This document shows positions 42,819 through 51,225 of a stretch of 64,000 bases of DNA, one piece after another. The stretch is from assembly GCA_947496375.1 (NCBI GenBank), contig CANMCY010000003.1, positions 91,779 through 155,778 of the forward strand, read 5' to 3'. The notes under the pieces are model-generated. The model worked only from the letters and a program-made list of their open reading frames with translations. It was not told the origin of the DNA and ran no database searches. This DNA is from Flavobacteriales bacterium (GTDB lineage Bacteria > Bacteroidota > Bacteroidia > NS11-12g > UBA955). Position 1 is the first letter of the stretch, and every line of letters starts with the position of its first letter. The position numbers and the translations under genes were made by a program.

Positions 42819-43441
42819 AGCGGGTTCGACATTTTTTTAAAATGCCCGTTTAGCTGAATTTTATCCTTCATTTGCTTCAGGCCGCTGAGGGATGAAAGCA
42901 GATTTTTCAAATGGTGAATAACGTACAGCTGTCGTTCTGACATGGACATCAGCGCTGCCAGCTCAATCTCCTGCTCGGGCAATAACCCGCATTTGTGAAT
43001 CCAGGTATGAAAATCCGCCCATGGATCGGGGAATTTTCCTCCTTCAAACTGTGTGTGGGTATATAACTCCTTCAGCAGATCTGAAATTCTAAGCTTCAGC
43101 TCTTTATCTTCATTATCGGTGAATGGAAGATCTCGAACAAATCCGCCTCCGTAGAGCTTGCTGGCGGAAACCTGTTGAAATTCCAGCAATTCAAACCGCG
43201 AAAGGGCTTCACATTCAATGTCCATCTCGCCACCCGGCCAGGTGTTGATGAGCTCAACCCGCCCAAGCTCCGTGCCGGAACCCTCCAGTTTTCCATTAAA
43301 AACCACCGGCATGCCAAAGGTGGAATTATCTTCCATGGCTTCGTTGATTAACTGCCTGTAGCGTGGTTCAAAAATATGCAGCCGTACTTTTTCTCTTTCG
43401 AAAACAACCAGTTCCAGCGGAAAAAGAGGCAAATACTTCAT
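42815..43441 (-). CDS. LON substrate-binding domain protein
   Basis: A 208-residue cytoplasmic protein consisting of an N-terminal Lon (PUA-like) substrate-binding domain only: YLPLFPLELVVFEREKVRLHIFEPRYRQL begins it, then FGMPVVFNGKLEGSGTELG. No AAA or protease domain follows, so it is not Lon protease. Function unknown; family members often lie next to DNA or proteolysis genes. It is the first gene of a minus-strand run with tsaB and pabA. ATG 43441 follows a good promoter; the ATG at 43453 lies inside that box. Confidence 0.88.
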   Translation of the reverse strand: MKYLPLFPLELVVFEREKVRLHIFEPRYRQLINEAMEDNSTFGMPVVFNGKLEGSGTELGRVELINTWPGGEMDIECEALSRFELLEFQQVSASKLYGGGFVRDLPFTDNEDKELKLRISDLLKELYTHTQFEGGKFPDPWADFHTWIHKCGLLPEQEIELAALMSMSERQLYVIHHLKNLLSSLSGLKQMKDKIQLNGHFKKMSNPL

Positions 43442-43450
43442 GAATAACTG

Positions 43451-43458
43451 CAAAGCTA
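43451..43458 (-). promoter_or_regulatory. -7 promoter box for the LON/tsaB/pabA operon
   Basis: TAGCTTTG on the minus strand, ending 9 bases before the ATG at 43441. Confidence 0.6.
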
Positions 43459-43500
43459 CTGAGCAGATGGCATTTTGAAAAACGCTAATTGTTTTGGCCT

Positions 43501-43508
43501 TATTTTTG
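43501..43508 (+). promoter_or_regulatory. -7 promoter box for the small secreted protein
   Basis: TATTTTTG ends 22 bases before the ATG at 43531. Confidence 0.5.
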
Positions 43509-43530
43509 ATAACCTAATTTCAAAAATCTT

Positions 43531-43947
43531 ATGAAAAACACAATAACCATCTTCAGCATTGTGGTGCTTGCCTTGTCAGGCGCCCTATTTTTCTCATCTT
43601 TCAAGCAAGCCAAACCGTCTGCCCCCAAAGTAAAGGTGATGCAGTTAACTGCCGTAGAAAGCCTGGTTGGTGGCGGCATGGCCCGTTCAAGACTTATTTC
43701 TTCCAATGCAGAGGGAAATATCCAGGAACAGGAACTGGGACATTTCTACAGTCTGGTTGGCATTAAATTCGAAAACATCCGCTCTAATGACGTCACTATT
43801 TCTTTGAAACTGGAAGAATACCTAAATGATGGCTGGGAATTAATCAACAGCAACAGCACTTTCGGATCCAGGGCTTCAGGCAACGGTGGCAGCAGCGAAA
43901 ATGGCATCGTTATTACCCGTTACGTGCTGAAAAAGACCATAGAGTAA
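43531..43947 (+). CDS. Small secreted protein, DUF4177-like
   Basis: A 138-residue protein with an N-terminal membrane or signal segment (about 5-25, TIFSIVVLALSGALFF). The end of the protein, YLNDGWELINSNSTFG and then a C-terminal strand RYVLKKTIE, is like the compact DUF4177 fold (a strand-helix-strand ending in GWELV). A glycine/serine-rich loop (about 115-125) interrupts it. No catalytic residues stand out. The function is unknown. It is followed closely by the thiolase gene, which has its own promoter. Confidence 0.65.
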   Translation: MKNTITIFSIVVLALSGALFFSSFKQAKPSAPKVKVMQLTAVESLVGGGMARSRLISSNAEGNIQEQELGHFYSLVGIKFENIRSNDVTISLKLEEYLNDGWELINSNSTFGSRASGNGGSSENGIVITRYVLKKTIE

Positions 43948-43959
43948 CACTATTTGGTT

Positions 43960-43967
43960 TACCTTTG
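43960..43967 (+). promoter_or_regulatory. -7 promoter box for the thiolase gene
   Basis: TACCTTTG ends 15 bases before the in-frame ATG at 43983. The TTG at 43965 is within the box and is not a start. Confidence 0.6.
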
Positions 43968-43982
43968 CCATGCAGAATAATC

Positions 43983-45161
43983 ATGTTTGAAGAAGTTTAT
44001 ATCGTAGCCGCCATGCGCACAGCCATGGGCAGTTTCAACGGAACCTTGTCCACTGTAAGCGCACCCAAGCTAGGTGCTGCCGCCATTCAGGCCGCCCTCA
44101 AGAAAAGCGGAATAGCCCCCGATGCCGTTCAGGAGGTTTACATGGGTTGTGTGCTGCAGGCCGGTGTGGGACAGGCACCTGCCCGGCAGGCCGCTAAATT
44201 TGCGGGTATCCCGGATCATGTTCCAGCAACCACCATCAACAAAGTGTGTGCAAGCGGCATGAAATCAGTGGCCCTGGCTGCTCAAAGTATTATGCTGGGG
44301 CAAAATGATGTGGTCGTGGCAGGCGGCATGGAAAACATGAGCATGGTACCCCATTACCTAACCAACAGCAGAACCGGCACAAAGTATGGAAACATCACCA
44401 TGCTTGACGGCCTTCAACACGATGGCCTGACCGACGTCTACAACAATACTGTAATGGGAACCTGCGCTGAGTTGTGCGCCAAAGAATATCAGTTTAGCCG
44501 CGAGGACCAGGATGCGTTTGCCATTAATAGCTACAAAAAGTCGACTGCCGCCTGGGCTGCAGGCAAATTTGCAGCGGAAGTCGCCCCTGTCACCATCAGC
44601 ACGCGCAAAGGAGACATCGAATTTGCCGAGGATGAAGAGTATAAAAATGTAAACTTCGACAAAATACCTGCACTAAAAGCAGTATTTGCCAAAGACGGAA
44701 CCATCACCGCAGCGAATGCCAGTACTATGAACGATGGTGCCGCAGCTCTGGTATTGGTTAGCGGAAAAAAACTCCGTGAACTGGGCTTGAAACCCCTGGC
44801 CAGAATTGCAGGATTTGCCGATGCAGAGCAGGCACCGGAATGGTTTACCACCACCCCAAGCAAGGCATTACCCATTGCTGCACAGCGTGCCGGTGTGTCG
44901 ATATCCGATCTGGATTTTGTTGAACTAAATGAAGCATTTGCGATAGTAGGCCTTGCCAATAACAAAATAATGGGATTGAATCCCGATAAGGTGAATGTTA
45001 ATGGCGGAGCAGTGTCACTAGGCCACCCGCTGGGGGCTTCCGGAGCGCGCATATTGGTAACCCTGGTGCATATACTCCATCAGAATGCTGCCCAATGGGG
45101 CGGTGCCGGTATATGCAACGGAGGTGGCGGCGCAAGCGCCATGGTTATTGAACGTTGCTAA
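43983..45161 (+). CDS. Acetyl-CoA C-acetyltransferase (thiolase)
   Basis: A 392-residue thiolase. The active site is complete: acylated Cys89 in NKVCASGMKS, His348 in GHPLGASGARI, and the second Cys378 in CNGGGGASAM. It catalyses condensation or cleavage of acetoacetyl-CoA; direction in the cell is unknown. Length and motif spacing fit acetyl-CoA acetyltransferase better than 3-ketoacyl-CoA thiolase, but chain specificity cannot be read. No other beta-oxidation or PHB gene is adjacent. ATG 43983 is chosen because the upstream TTG lies in the promoter box. Confidence 0.95.
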   Translation: MFEEVYIVAAMRTAMGSFNGTLSTVSAPKLGAAAIQAALKKSGIAPDAVQEVYMGCVLQAGVGQAPARQAAKFAGIPDHVPATTINKVCASGMKSVALAAQSIMLGQNDVVVAGGMENMSMVPHYLTNSRTGTKYGNITMLDGLQHDGLTDVYNNTVMGTCAELCAKEYQFSREDQDAFAINSYKKSTAAWAAGKFAAEVAPVTISTRKGDIEFAEDEEYKNVNFDKIPALKAVFAKDGTITAANASTMNDGAAALVLVSGKKLRELGLKPLARIAGFADAEQAPEWFTTTPSKALPIAAQRAGVSISDLDFVELNEAFAIVGLANNKIMGLNPDKVNVNGGAVSLGHPLGASGARILVTLVHILHQNAAQWGGAGICNGGGGASAMVIERC

Positions 45162-45172
45162 CCCTTTTCGCG

Positions 45173-46132
45173 ATGGCATCCAATAAAGCGGTGCTGTGTT
45201 TCGTTAATGCTAGTCAGATGTGTATACGGTTATCACTCCTTATTGTATTTTTTACAGGAAGTGCGTTAACTGCCCGCCATAAAGACAGTGCAGCCATAAA
45301 GTTATTGGCAGCGGGAGAAAATCGCCTTAAAGAAATTGCACCAAAATTCATCGCGGCCAAGACCGATGAAGAACGAACAGCCGCCGCCTGGCAGGTATAC
45401 CGTTCACTCGACTCACTGCTTGCCTTGCCCGAAAGCTTCGAATATGCCTGGGATTCGCTTACTTCCAGAACCATTTCCATTCTATTGTCTCCGGATAAAA
45501 AAGTCAGAATTTATACCTGGAACCTGATACTAACAGATGGCAGCTTTAAGCATTTTGGCTACCTGCAAACCCGCCGAAAAAAAACCATTGAAACCTATCC
45601 GCTGCTGGATACAACAGCATGGCAGAGCAAGGATATAGCAGATGAGGAACTGGACCCTGCTACGTGGCCGGGCGCCTTGTATTACAAGCTGATTCCATTT
45701 AAAAAAGGAGGCAAAACCCGATACCTGTTGTTCGGTTTCGATGGAAACACCATACACAGCAACAAAGCTGTAATGGAGGTGCTTTGGTTATCAAAAACAG
45801 CACCGGTGTTCGGCTATCCGGCTTTCAGACAAGGAGAAAACGACCCAAGTGCAGAATGTAGGGTCATTATGGAATGCCACAATGATGTGAAACTGTCATT
45901 TAATTACGAACCCGAAAAACAGATCATTATCGCCGATAAACTGGTACCTTCTTTCCCGGAGGCAAAAGATGATCCTTACTACTATATCCCCAGCGGGGAT
46001 TATGATGTTTACAAACGAAACCGGAGGGGTACGTGGATGCGAAGTGATTTAAAAAACTGGGATCTTGGCCAAGGTGAAATGCGTCCGGTCCCCGGCCCAA
46101 GGCCTACACCGCCTCCCCCGGCAGAAAAATAA
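45173..46132 (+). CDS. Secreted hypothetical protein with proline-rich tail
   Basis: About 319 residues. A hydrophobic stretch (MCIRLSLLIVFFTGSALTA) starting at residue 16 looks like a signal peptide; the ATG before it, at 45218, is an alternative start and may be the true one. The mature part contains a conserved-looking middle (DGSFKHFGYLQTRRKKTIETYPLL and LWLSKTAPVFGYPAF) with no recognised motif, and ends in a proline-rich tail (VPGPRPTPPPPAEK). It follows the thiolase gene by 11 bases and may share its transcript. Similar Bacteroidota proteins exist but have no known function. Confidence 0.65.
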   Translation: MASNKAVLCFVNASQMCIRLSLLIVFFTGSALTARHKDSAAIKLLAAGENRLKEIAPKFIAAKTDEERTAAAWQVYRSLDSLLALPESFEYAWDSLTSRTISILLSPDKKVRIYTWNLILTDGSFKHFGYLQTRRKKTIETYPLLDTTAWQSKDIADEELDPATWPGALYYKLIPFKKGGKTRYLLFGFDGNTIHSNKAVMEVLWLSKTAPVFGYPAFRQGENDPSAECRVIMECHNDVKLSFNYEPEKQIIIADKLVPSFPEAKDDPYYYIPSGDYDVYKRNRRGTWMRSDLKNWDLGQGEMRPVPGPRPTPPPPAEK

Positions 46133-46139
46133 CTTCCGG

Positions 46140-47129
46140 CTATAGGCAACCTCCGATGGTTGCCATTTTGGCCTCTGTTTCTGCCCACTCTGCATCAGCA
46201 TGACTCATGGCATTAATTCCGGCACCTGCATGCAAAAGGGCTTTTGAACCATACCACCGACAGCAACGTAGGTTTACCCATAAATGAGGTTTGGCATTTT
46301 CGTAATATCCCAGATAGCCGGCAAACAATCCGCGGCCATTGGATTCATGCGCATCAATAATAGACAATGCCTTTTCCCTGATGTAACCGCCAACTGCCGG
46401 AGTAGGATGCAATTGGGCTATAAATGAATGAATATGGCTGGGAGGTAAAGAAAACTGATAATGTCTTACAAGATGCCTCAATGCCCCGGCCCGCACTGCA
46501 TTAGCTTTACCCGATTCTATGATTTGCGCACCCACCCGTTGTAACACCTCCTCCAGATGCTGCTGCGTAACGGTATTCTCATCGATTTCCTTTCCGGTCC
46601 AGCCGGTAACATCGTCAAGCAAAGTGCCCGCCATGGATACAGTCTCCCAGTCGTCTCCTAAGGGCTGCACCAGAATTTCAGGTGTGGCACCCAGCCAAAT
46701 ACCATATTGCTCATGGTATACAATACTCACAAAAGCATCCGGGTAACGGGCACATGCCGCTAAAAATGCATCAAATAATCCAACCCGGGTATCAACCATT
46801 TGGGTTCTTGCGGCAACCACTTTTTGAACACCCCCTTGCGCAATTTCGTGTTGTATGGATTGAATATAACCCCTCCATACTTCAAGGTCCATCATACCAT
46901 GCTGGGTTATCTCCGTTTCAAAATCAGGGTATTCCGTCCATTCTCTGAGTAATGCCTCCTGAAAAACCCGCTCACCATAGATGAAAGAACAAGGTTGTTC
47001 TGTTGACCATGGCTTGAAGAGAAACCCATGCTTAAAGTCAATATCTGTGATTATAGATTCCTGAAACCGGCCAGCCAATCCCTGCGGGCTGCCACCGGGC
47101 GGGCGCCATATAGCAAACCCCTGGTTCAT
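46140..47129 (-). CDS. menF: Chorismate-binding enzyme, isochorismate synthase-like
   Basis: A 329-residue member of the chorismate-binding family. Features: GGVQKVVAARTQMV, where the Lys is the catalytic base region, AGTLLDDVTGW, HLVRHYQFSL, HPTPAVGGYIREKAL (the HPTPAVGG motif), and GLFAGYLGY, with a C-terminal GAGINAMSHADAEWAETEAKM holding Mg-binding Glu residues. It is short, as in several Bacteroidota MenF/EntC-like proteins. It overlaps the thioesterase gene by four bases (ATGA), which supports a menaquinone role. Anthranilate synthase I or PabB are alternatives but less likely given the neighbour. Confidence 0.85.
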   Translation of the reverse strand: MNQGFAIWRPPGGSPQGLAGRFQESIITDIDFKHGFLFKPWSTEQPCSFIYGERVFQEALLREWTEYPDFETEITQHGMMDLEVWRGYIQSIQHEIAQGGVQKVVAARTQMVDTRVGLFDAFLAACARYPDAFVSIVYHEQYGIWLGATPEILVQPLGDDWETVSMAGTLLDDVTGWTGKEIDENTVTQQHLEEVLQRVGAQIIESGKANAVRAGALRHLVRHYQFSLPPSHIHSFIAQLHPTPAVGGYIREKALSIIDAHESNGRGLFAGYLGYYENAKPHLWVNLRCCRWYGSKALLHAGAGINAMSHADAEWAETEAKMATIGGCL

Positions 47130-47569
47130 GAAATTTTCACCGGCACCACAGCCAGGGTTATAGTACCCTTGCAAATTCTTGCACCTTTTTGATTATAAAT
47201 GCTGACATCCCACACCTGCGATGTTCTGCCTGCATGGACCTTTGTGGCTTTTCCGGTCACCGTCTCACCTTTGAAGGCCGGTTTTACATGGTTGCAGGTT
47301 ACCGACTGCCCGAATGCCACCCATTTGTTGCGATCCAGACAAAGGTTTCCTGCCATGCTTCCAAGGATTTCTATCAAGGATAAAGACGCGCCGCCATTCA
47401 ACATCCCCAGGGGTTGTATGGTTCTTTCATCTACGGGCATGGATGCGCACAGATAATCGGGACCAATTTCAGTAAAAACAATACCCAAAGCGGTATTCAA
47501 AGTATTATTACAACGCTCGTTTAACGCCTCTGTGGTTATATTCGCGGAGTCAAAAAAAATGGAGTCCAA
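47126..47569 (-). CDS. menI: Hotdog-fold thioesterase, likely 1,4-dihydroxy-2-naphthoyl-CoA hydrolase
   Basis: About 147 residues of the 4HBT/PaaI type. LNERCNNTLNTALGIVFTEIGPDYL opens the fold; QPLGMLNGGASLSLIEILGSMAGNL is the helix with the catalytic Glu; VTGKATKVHAGRTSQVWDVSI follows. MenI releases DHNA from CoA in menaquinone synthesis, and its place in a coupled pair with a MenF-like gene supports that. The start is uncertain: TTG 47569, 7 bases after a partial box GAATTTTG (minus strand, 47577-47584), is chosen, but the frame is open to a GTG at 47599. Either start overlaps the coding region of the divergent histidine phosphatase gene. Confidence 0.8.
   Translation of the reverse strand: MDSIFFDSANITTEALNERCNNTLNTALGIVFTEIGPDYLCASMPVDERTIQPLGMLNGGASLSLIEILGSMAGNLCLDRNKWVAFGQSVTCNHVKPAFKGETVTGKATKVHAGRTSQVWDVSIYNQKGARICKGTITLAVVPVKIS
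47537..47544 (+). promoter_or_regulatory. -7 promoter box for the histidine phosphatase
   Basis: TATATTCG ends 14 bases before the ATG at 47559. It lies within the start region of the opposite-strand thioesterase gene, so the two transcripts overlap head-to-head. Confidence 0.5.
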
Positions 47570-48215
47570 TCTGCTGCAAAATTCAGCTTCTGAAGCCACA
47601 AAAACAATTTATTTAATCCGGCACGGTCAGACCGATTTTAATAAAATGGGCATTGTTCAGGGATGCGGAGTGGATACCGATCTCAATGAGACCGGCAGAC
47701 TTCAGGCACAGCAATTTTTTGAGGCCTATACCCATCTAAGCTTTGAACCCATTTTTGTAAGCCGGCTCAAAAGGACCCATCAAACAGTGGCTCCTTTTAC
47801 CCAAAATAACAACATTACTCCCCGAATCATTCCTGAACTGGATGAAATCAACTGGGGCATGATGGAAGGCATGATGCCTACCCCGGAAAGTTCTGCCCAA
47901 TTTCATGACATCGTTGCATCGTGGAGAAACGGCAACCTGCACACGGCTGTGGAAGGCGGTGAAACGCCCGCTGCTCTTTTCGAACGCCAAAAACAGGGTT
48001 TAAAAACCATTGAAGCGCACATTTCAGATAAACCTGCTTTGGTTTGTATGCACGGCAGGGCCATGCGATGCTTTTTATGCCTGCTTACCAATCACCCGCT
48101 GCATCTGATGGATGATTTTGAGCACAACAATGTGTGTTTATATGTTTTAACCAAACACCCCTTGGATAGTCATTACCGGGTTGTTTTAAACAATTGCACA
48201 GCACATCTGTCATAG
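47559..48215 (+). CDS. Histidine phosphatase family protein
   Basis: A 218-residue phosphoglycerate mutase-like enzyme. IYLIRHGQTDFN is the catalytic RHG motif; VSRLKRTHQTV the arginine box; and MHGRAMRCFL the second His. GMMEGMMPTPES holds the usual Glu/Met loop. Family members act on phosphosugars, alpha-ribazole phosphate or proteins, so the substrate is unknown. ATG 47559 is chosen over the upstream GTG (47532), which lies before the promoter box. It is followed by ferredoxin with its own promoter. Confidence 0.86.
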   Translation: MESNLLQNSASEATKTIYLIRHGQTDFNKMGIVQGCGVDTDLNETGRLQAQQFFEAYTHLSFEPIFVSRLKRTHQTVAPFTQNNNITPRIIPELDEINWGMMEGMMPTPESSAQFHDIVASWRNGNLHTAVEGGETPAALFERQKQGLKTIEAHISDKPALVCMHGRAMRCFLCLLTNHPLHLMDDFEHNNVCLYVLTKHPLDSHYRVVLNNCTAHLS

Positions 48216-48222
48216 GATTCTG

Positions 48223-48230
48223 TAATTTTG
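48223..48230 (+). promoter_or_regulatory. -7 promoter box for the ferredoxin gene
   Basis: TAATTTTG ends 7 bases before the GTG at 48238, or 4 bases before the TTG at 48235. Confidence 0.6.
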
Positions 48231-48237
48231 TACCTTG

Positions 48238-48564
48238 GTGAATCACGATATCCATATCAGCATTACAGACCGCGACGGTGTTCTGCATAACATCACCGCA
48301 CCTACCGATATGAATTTAAACCTGATGGAAGTTTGCAAACTTCACGAACTCCCGGTCAAGGGCGAATGCGGTGGTATGGCGATGTGTGCAACCTGTCAGG
48401 TATATGTAGAAAGCGACCACCCGCTGCCCGAACCCTCAGAAGATGAAATGGCCATGCTGGATCAGGCATTCTTTGTTAAAAATAACAGCCGACTGGGTTG
48501 TCAAATTCACATGAACCCACAAATAGATGGGCTGATTGTGCGCCTGGCTCCGGAAAATGGATAA
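48238..48564 (+). CDS. Adrenodoxin-type 2Fe-2S ferredoxin
   Basis: A 108-residue electron carrier. The cluster ligands are GECGGMAMCATC (Cys-x5-Cys-x2-Cys) and a later Cys in RLGCQIHM. This spacing marks the adrenodoxin/putidaredoxin type, common in Bacteroidota next to no particular partner. The start is GTG 48238, or TTG 48235 one codon earlier; the family start HDIHISITDRDG fits either. No reductase or hydroxylase is near. Its role is electron supply to an unknown partner, possibly Fe-S assembly. Confidence 0.88.
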   Translation: MNHDIHISITDRDGVLHNITAPTDMNLNLMEVCKLHELPVKGECGGMAMCATCQVYVESDHPLPEPSEDEMAMLDQAFFVKNNSRLGCQIHMNPQIDGLIVRLAPENG

Positions 48565-48601
48565 TTTTTCTCTTTTTCTTGATAAATCCAATATTTTTAA
48601 T

Positions 48602-48609
48602 TATTTTTG
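48602..48609 (+). promoter_or_regulatory. -7 promoter box for rpsT
   Basis: TATTTTTG ends 18 bases before the ATG at 48628. Confidence 0.6.
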
Positions 48610-48627
48610 CAGTCCTTTTTTCGGAAA

Positions 48628-48882
48628 ATGGCAAATCATAAATCAGCAATTAAACGCATCAGGGCTAACGAAGCCAAGCGGGATTTAAACCGCTATCAGC
48701 ATAAATCTGCCCGTACGGTTGTAAAAGCAATCCGCAAAGCAGAAAACAAAGGCGAAGCAGAAGGATTGTTATCCAAAGCATTCAGCATGCTCGACAAGCT
48801 GGCCAAAAAGAACATCATTCACAAAAACAAAGCAGGCAATCTGAAGAGCAGCTTGAAAAAGCACGTAGATACGCTAGCATAA
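48628..48882 (+). CDS. rpsT: Small ribosomal subunit protein bS20
   Basis: An 84-residue, Lys-rich, all-helical protein that binds the 5' domain of 16S rRNA. The start MANHKSAIKRIRANEAKRDLN is the classical S20 N-terminus and fixes ATG 48628. The C-terminal part KKNIIHKNKAGNLKSSLKKHVDTL is also canonical. It has its own promoter and a strong terminator, so it is monocistronic. Confidence 0.98.
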   Translation: MANHKSAIKRIRANEAKRDLNRYQHKSARTVVKAIRKAENKGEAEGLLSKAFSMLDKLAKKNIIHKNKAGNLKSSLKKHVDTLA

Positions 48883-48898
48883 TCAAAACGATTTTTTC

Positions 48899-48928
48899 AA
48901 AAAAGCCACCCTTGAGGTGGCTTTTTTT
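48899..48928 (+). terminator. Terminator after rpsT, shared with the convergent gene
   Basis: AAAAAAGCCACC, loop CTTGA, then GGTGGCTTTTTTT. The T tract overlaps the end of the minus-strand archaemetzincin gene, so the hairpin can serve both strands. Confidence 0.85.
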
Positions 48929-49547
48929 ATGGGTGTTTAAGCATTGACTTGCAATTTGTACAAAGCCATTTTTTTTCTGCAAACAGGGTCTTGGCTGTGC
49001 CTTTTGCATCGCTCATCAAACAAGACGGATGCTTTTCACAATGGGGTAAACCCAGATTGTGACCAATTTCATGCAAGGTTACAAGGGTCAGGAAAGTGTC
49101 GGTTCGCTTGCCAAACTGCCTAAGCCGATGGTCTGAAACAACACAAGCCACGCCCGGCTTGTATCCCAGGCCAAATATACCCCAATGCGGATATGGCCCT
49201 TTCCGGGTATAAATATCAAGGTGGGTTAACCCCAATATGCGATCACAGTTCGCAGGTTTCTGTCTTTTCAACCAAGCCAGCATAGCCGGAGCACTGTATC
49301 TTGAGGTGCCTTTCAGTCTCCCTTCTTCCGGCATCGCACTCCGGGGCATTACGATCACTTTCATCCCATAAAATTGTTGTAGCTCACGGGCCATCAGATG
49401 CACACGAGAATCAGGCATTTCGCCTAAAGGCAAAAGGGCCGTTATAGAGGAATCTTTTGCGACTATCTGCTTTTTATGAGCCTCGTTCCCCTGACAGCAG
49501 TAAAGCAAGAAAGAAATAAAGATAAAAACAATGTTTCTCATACCCAT
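48927..49547 (-). CDS. Archaemetzincin-like zinc metalloprotease lipoprotein
   Basis: A 206-residue protein with a lipoprotein signal (Cys17 or Cys18 in LLYCCQG). It carries the archaemetzincin (M54) signature: HEIGHNLGLPH at 159-169, then Cys170, Cys176 and Met178, then Cys196 and Cys199 exactly 17 residues beyond the Met. The first Cys spacing is five residues rather than the usual four. It should be anchored in an envelope membrane and hydrolyse peptides; substrate unknown. The start may be ATG 49547 or the inner ATG 49541. It has no partner genes in the window. Confidence 0.85.
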   Translation of the reverse strand: MGMRNIVFIFISFLLYCCQGNEAHKKQIVAKDSSITALLPLGEMPDSRVHLMARELQQFYGMKVIVMPRSAMPEEGRLKGTSRYSAPAMLAWLKRQKPANCDRILGLTHLDIYTRKGPYPHWGIFGLGYKPGVACVVSDHRLRQFGKRTDTFLTLVTLHEIGHNLGLPHCEKHPSCLMSDAKGTAKTLFAEKKWLCTNCKSMLKHP

Positions 49548-49571
49548 ACAACGAATAACGCTGTCGGTATA

Positions 49572-50285
49572 TTATTCGCCGTGTACCAATGTACCCACAG
49601 CTTCACCACCCAGTAAACGGCTAAAATTACCGGGTTTGTTCATATCAAAAACAATGATGGGTTTTTTGTTCTCCTGGCATAGGGTAATTGCAGTGAGATC
49701 CATCACTTCCAGCCCTAGATCATACACATCTTTAAAAGAAATGCTATCAAATTTTTTCGCATCAGGAACTTTTTCAGGATCCGCAGAGTAAATACCATCC
49801 ACGCGGGTTCCCTTGATAACCACATCGGCTTCAATTTCCACGGCCCTCAATGACGCTGCAGTATCTGTAGTGAAATACGGATTTCCCGTTCCGGCGCCAA
49901 AAATTACTACCCTGCCTTTTTCCAAATGTCTCATCGCCCTTCTGCGAATGAACGGCTCTGAAATTTGCTCCATTTTGATGGCTGAAAGTAAGCGGGTAAC
50001 CAATCCGGCTTTTTCAAACGCACCCTGCAAAGCCATGGCATTGATCATGGTAGCAAGCATACCCATATAATCACCGGTAGCGCGGTCTACAACCCCGCCC
50101 TGAGCTCCTTTTAGTCCACGGAATATATTTCCTCCACCGATAACAACGGCTATCTCTACGCCCAGCGCTGCGGCTTTTTTTACTTCCAGGGCATATTGCT
50201 CCAGCATTTTAGGATCAATCCCATACTGCTGATCACCCTGAAGGCTTTCACCACTCAATTTAAGAAGTACGCGTTTATATTTCAT
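49572..50285 (-). CDS. pyrH: Uridylate kinase
   Basis: A 237-residue amino acid kinase-fold enzyme that phosphorylates UMP to [19 protein letters not shown] is the start motif; [15 protein letters not shown] the phosphate loop; [20 protein letters not shown] the UMP-binding loop; and [19 protein letters not shown] the end. ATG 50285 ([12 protein letters not shown]) is chosen over the frame from 50321. It is the last gene of the rplM-rpsI-rpsB-tsf-pyrH run, but a terminator-like palindrome separates it from tsf. Confidence 0.97.
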   Translation of the reverse strand: MKYKRVLLKLSGESLQGDQQYGIDPKMLEQYALEVKKAAALGVEIAVVIGGGNIFRGLKGAQGGVVDRATGDYMGMLATMINAMALQGAFEKAGLVTRLLSAIKMEQISEPFIRRRAMRHLEKGRVVIFGAGTGNPYFTTDTAASLRAVEIEADVVIKGTRVDGIYSADPEKVPDAKKFDSISFKDVYDLGLEVMDLTAITLCQENKKPIIVFDMNKPGNFSRLLGGEAVGTLVHGE

Positions 50286-50306
50286 GTTTGTTCTTTTATG
50301 GGTGCA

Positions 50307-50338
50307 AAAAAAATCCCCCAAATTTGGGGGATTTTTTT
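50307..50338. terminator. Perfect palindromic two-way terminator between tsf and pyrH
   Basis: A 32-base perfect palindrome with a CCCCC/GGGGG core (centre CCCCCAAATTTGGGGG) flanked by A and T tracts, giving T tracts on both strands. On the minus strand it follows the tsf stop directly and precedes pyrH. It looks like the tsf terminator, which would leave pyrH needing read-through or its own promoter. Confidence 0.75.
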
Positions 50339-50347
50339 GATATCTGA

Positions 50348-51178
50348 TTATCCTAATTGAATTCTTTTGAATTGTTTAACAGTCAAACCTGGCTCAACAT
50401 CTGTTAGCATCTTGGCAACTGATTTGCTGTTGTCCTTTACGAATTCCTGATTTAACAGGGTGCTTTCCTTATAGAACTTATCAACCTTACCCTGAGCAAT
50501 TTTATCCAGAATGGCTTCCGGCTTACCTTCAGCGCGGGCTTGTTCGCGACCAATTTCCATTTCGCGGGCAACTACGTCAGCAGATACGTCAGACTTGTCG
50601 ACAGCGATAGGATTCATGGCAGCAATCTGCATGGCCACGTCCTTACCTGCTGCGGTGTTAGACTCAGAAGGCGTATTGTTTAACTCTACAAGCACACCAA
50701 TGCGATTGGCACCGTGTATGTAAGATACCACATTTTCCCCTTTTACCAGGGCATAAGCCGTAACGTCGATTTTTTCGCCAATCTTAGCTACTTCATCCAA
50801 TAGACGGGCAGCGATGGTTCCACCAACGATACTCAGGTTTTTGAGGTCTTCCAATGAAGCGGGCTCTGAATTCAAAGCAGCTTCAGCGATTTCTTTGGCG
50901 AAGGCCACAAATGCTTCATTCTTTCCAACAAAATCTGTTTCGCAGGTCAACTTGATGACTGCGCCTTTTTTGGCATCACCGGAAGTTACAGCAATCACTG
51001 CACCTTCAGATGCTTCGCGATCAGCCCTGTTGGCTGAAATCTTGGCACCTTTTTTACGGAGGTAATCCATAGCGGCTTCAAAGTCACCATTGGTTTCGGT
51101 GAGGGCCTTTTTGCAATCCATCAGACCGGCTCCGGTCATTTGGCGCAATTTATTTACATCAGCTGCACTAATGCTCAT
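50348..51178 (-). CDS. tsf: Elongation factor Ts
   Basis: A 276-residue nucleotide exchange factor for EF-Tu. The N-terminal UBA-like domain has [19 protein letters not shown], and the [10 protein letters not shown] motif (about 81-90) is the EF-Ts core contact with EF-Tu. [14 protein letters not shown] is also typical. Start at ATG 51178. It follows rpsB by 47 bases. Secure. Confidence 0.98.
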   Translation of the reverse strand: MSISAADVNKLRQMTGAGLMDCKKALTETNGDFEAAMDYLRKKGAKISANRADREASEGAVIAVTSGDAKKGAVIKLTCETDFVGKNEAFVAFAKEIAEAALNSEPASLEDLKNLSIVGGTIAARLLDEVAKIGEKIDVTAYALVKGENVVSYIHGANRIGVLVELNNTPSESNTAAGKDVAMQIAAMNPIAVDKSDVSADVVAREMEIGREQARAEGKPEAILDKIAQGKVDKFYKESTLLNQEFVKDNSKSVAKMLTDVEPGLTVKQFKRIQLG

Positions 51179-51225
51179 GGTTCGTTTATTATTAAGTAAT
51201 GGGTTAGTAGTATCTAAAACGCTGA

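Noticed and set aside
42815..43441. Lon protease
   Set aside because: Only the N-terminal substrate-binding domain is present; no ATPase or protease domain follows.
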